From Hydractinia symbiolongicarpus (lineage: Eukaryota > Cnidaria > Hydrozoa > Anthoathecata > Hydractiniidae): 64,000 nt of DNA. The notes under the pieces were generated by a model, which did not search any database, was not told where the DNA came from, and saw nothing but the letters and a program-made list of their open reading frames with translations. The stretch covers positions 6,326,001 to 6,390,000 of the forward strand of contig NC_079880.1 in the NCBI RefSeq assembly GCF_029227915.1. Reading direction: 5' to 3'. Made by a program: the position numbers and the translations under genes. Positions 61,601 through 64,000 of the stretch are shown here, piece by piece (the first letter of the stretch is position 1; the number at the start of each line of letters is the position of its first letter).

Positions 61601-64000
61601 TTATATTATTTTTTTACCACTAAACGCATGAGACTTGTAGTTATTAAAAATATTTTCATATTTGATGGGACGCTGAATAAAAGAAGTTTAATCGCCGGCA
61701 AACGAAAACCCGCGATTTCCCGTAAATCCCGGGCTTGGCACGTATAGTCGAATGTATACAAAAAAAAGTACCCAGGGAGTAAACTCATTTCCCGAACGAT
61801 TTTTTAAATTATTTTTTCACCACTAAAACGCATGAGACTTGTAGTTTTTAAAAATGTTTTCATTTTTGATGAGACGTTGAATAAATGAAGTTTAATCGCT
61901 GGCAAACGAAAACCTGCGATTTCCCTAAATCCCGGACTCGGCCCGTATAGTCAAAAGTTTACAAAGAAAGTACCCAGGAAGTAAACTCATTTCCCGAACG
62001 ATTTTTTAAATTATTTTTTCACAACTAAAACGCATGAGACTTGTAGTTTTCAAAAATGTTTTCATTTTTGATGACACGCTGAATAAAAGCAGCTTAATCG
62101 CCGGCAAACGAAAACCTGCGATTTCCCGTAAATCACGGACTCGGCCCGTATAGTCAAAAGTATACAAAGAAAGTACCCAGGGAATAAACTCATTTCCAGA
62201 ACGATTTTTTAAATTATTTTTTCACCACTAAAACGCATAAGACTTGTAGTTTTTAAAAATGTTTTCATTTTTGATGAGACGCTGAATAAAAGACGTTTAA
62301 TCGCCGGCAAACGAAAACCCACGATTTCCCGTAAATCCTGGGCTTGGCCCGTATAGTCAAAAGTATACAAAGAAAGTACCCAGGGAGTAAACTCATTTCC
62401 CGAACGATTTTTTAAATTACTTTTTCACCACTAAAACGCATGAGACTTGTAGTTTTCAAAAATGTTTTAATTTTTGATGAGACGCTGAAAAAAAGCAGTT
62501 TAATCGCCGGCAAACGAAAACCTGCAATTTCCCTAAATCCCGGACTCCGCCCGTATAGTCAAAGGTATACAAAGAAAGTACCCAGGGAGTAAACTCGTTT
62601 CCAGAACGATTTTTTAAATTATTTTTTCACCACTAAAACGCATAAGACATGTAGTTTTTAAAAATGTTTTCATTTTTGATGAGACGCTGAATAAAAGAAG
62701 TTTAATCGCCGGCAAACGAAAACCCGCGATTTCCCGTAAATCCCGGCTTGGCCCGTATAGTCAAAAGTATACAAAGAAAGTACCCAGGGAGTAAACTCAT
62801 TTCCTGAACAATTTTTTAAATTATTTTTTCACCACTAAAACGCATGAGACTTGTAGTTTTCAAAAATGTTTTCATTTTTGATGAGACGCTGAATAAAAGA
62901 AGTTTAATCGCCGGCAAACGAAAACCCGCGATTTCCCGTAAATCCCGGGCTTGGCCCGTATAGTCAAAAGTATACAAAGAAAGTACCCAGGGAGTAAACT
63001 CATTTCCCGAACGATTTTTTAAATTACTTTTTCACCACTAAAACGCTTGAGACTTGTAGTTTTTAAAAATGTTTTCATTTTTGATGAGACGCTGAATAAA
63101 AGAAGTTTAATCGCCGGCAAACGAAAACCTGCGATTTCCCGTAAATCCTGGACTCGGCTCGTATAGTCAAAAGTATACAAAGAAAGTACCCAGGGAGTAA
63201 ACTCCTTTCCCAAACGATTTTTTAAATTATTATTTCACCACTAAAACGCATGAGACTTGTAGTTTTCAAGAATGTTTTCATTTTTGATGAGACGCTGAAT
63301 AAAAGCAGTTTAATCGCCGGCAAACGAAAACCCGCGATTTCCCGTAAATCCCGGGCTTGGCACGTATAGTCGAATGTATACAAAGAAAGTTTCCTGTGAG
63401 TAAACTCATTTCCAGAACGATTTTTTAAATTATTTTCTCACCACTAAAACGCATAAGACTTGTAGTTTTTAAAAATATTTTCATATTTGATGGGACGCTG
63501 AATAAAAGAAGTTTAATCGCCGGCAAACGAAAACCCGCGATTTCCCGTAAATCCCGGGCTTGGCCGTATAGTCAAAAGTATACAAAGAAAGTACCCAGGG
63601 CGTAAACTCATTTTCCAAACGATTTTTTAAATTACTTTTTCACCACTAAAACGTATGAGACTTGTAGTTTTCAAAAATGTTTTCATTTTTGATGAGACGC
63701 TGAAAAAAAGCAGTTTAATCGCCGGCAAACGAAAACCTGCGATTTCCCTAAATCTCGGACTCGGCCCGTATAGTCAAAGCTATACAAAGAAAGTACCCAG
63801 GGAGTAAACTCATTTCCAGAACGATTTTTTAAATTATTTTTTCACCACTAAAACGCTAAAGGCTTGTAGTTTTTAAAAGTGTTTTCATTTTTGATGAGAC
63901 GCTGAATAAAAGAAGTTTAATCGCCGGCAAACGAAAACCCGCAATTTCCCGTAAATCCCGGGCTTGGCCCGTATAGTCAAAAGTATACAAAGAAAGTAAC
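58695..64000 (+). repeat. Nested 21-, 9-, 7- and 2-monomer repeats at the right edge
   Basis: Block A (about 58695-59746) returns at about 62949-64000, offset 4254, with CAAAGCTATACAAAG at 59521 and 63775. Between them block B (about 59747-61150, seven monomers) is followed by a copy of only its first two monomers (about 61160-61564) and then a second B (about 61570-62970). GTAACCAGG lies at 59742, 61160 and 61565, offsets 1418 and 405. Rare marks of B are TATTTTTTTACC, TACAAAAAAAAGTACCC, GAGACGTTGAATAAATG and ACATGTAG. The pattern A-B-b-B-A suggests at least two successive crossovers. Confidence 0.88.

Larger units (their letters stand above)
1..64000 (+). repeat. 203-bp satellite DNA array (about 316 monomers)
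   Basis: The window is a single head-to-tail tandem array. The landmark GTATAC, or a one- or two-base variant of it, recurs every 203 bp from position 5 to 63983; indexing recognisable monomers along the window gives 316 intervals. Most monomers are 202 or 203 bp. The exceptions seen are one of 214 bp, one of 125 bp and two about 6 bp short. No monomer is inverted and no foreign sequence interrupts the array. Consensus GC is about 38%. Such arrays are known as satellite DNA of eukaryotic centromeric or subtelomeric heterochromatin; the chromosomal position here is inferred only. The family is not one I recognise. Both ends of the window cut through the array, so the true array is longer than 64 kb. 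Confidence 0.98.

Noticed and set aside
1-64000. CRISPR array
   Set aside because: The repeat is 203 bp with no unique spacers; adjacent copies abut directly and vary by point changes throughout.
1-64000. Viral or mobile-element origin of the monomer
   Set aside because: No terminal repeats, target-site duplications or polymerase, integrase or capsid-like frames are visible. An origin from a transposon fragment is possible but nothing in the sequence supports it.
1-64000. rDNA spacer or tRNA-derived repeat
   Set aside because: No rRNA segment, no Pol III A/B-box pair and no cloverleaf could be seen in the monomer on either strand.

Overview
The whole window is one uninterrupted, head-to-tail satellite DNA array. 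The monomer is 203 bp. About 316 complete copies lie between the first GTATAC landmark (position 5) and the last (position 63983), a mean of about 202.5 bp. Every copy has the same orientation. I see no gene, no RNA gene, no transposable element and no unique sequence from end to end. This points to eukaryotic heterochromatin (centromeric, pericentromeric or subtelomeric). Bacterial and viral genomes do not carry arrays of this kind. I do not recognise the family and cannot name the species.

The monomer has three zones. Coordinates p1-p203 start at the A just before GTATAC. The first is a GTATAC landmark (p2-7) in a junction that exists in two linked versions. The second is an AT-rich stretch (p46-116) holding two T6 tracts 12 bp apart and a perfect 9-bp stem with a TTTT loop. 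The third is a CpG-dense 50 bp (p144-193) carrying four CCCG words about one helical turn apart. Consensus GC is about 38%. CpG is over-represented (about 13 per monomer against about 7 expected), yet most common variants at these sites look like CpG to TpG/CpA changes.

Above the monomer there is a patchwork of higher-order repeats (HORs) whose period changes along the window. About 0-13.2 kb has mixed 9-, 5- and 4-monomer registers. 13.6-16.5 kb is a 7-monomer unit present twice. 16.9-23.6 kb is an 18-monomer unit present almost twice. 21.5-26.0 kb is a 12-monomer shift, and 24.7-28.4 kb a 9-monomer unit present twice. 31.8-34.8 kb is a 5-monomer unit occurring three times. 33.7-38.3 kb is a 14-monomer shift, 37.7-43.0 kb a 13-monomer unit present twice, and 42.1-45.5 kb a 10-monomer shift. 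45.5-52.9 kb is irregular. 53.2-54.8 kb is a 4-monomer unit built from dimers. 55.0-58.7 kb is a 10-monomer unit with one extra monomer, and 58.7-64.0 kb is nested 2-, 7-, 9- and 21-monomer repeats. The near-identity of neighbouring units, chimeric monomers at unit edges and single-monomer duplications fit ongoing unequal crossover and gene conversion.

Monomer types are zoned. AAGCCCATGAG monomers occur only left of about 28.5 kb, and GAAAAAAAGCAG monomers (with a linked 1-bp deletion) only right of about 29.9 kb. Short open frames of 60-117 codons occur on both strands. They are by-products of the repeat: most need a TTG start, 203 is not a multiple of three, and indels are tolerated everywhere.
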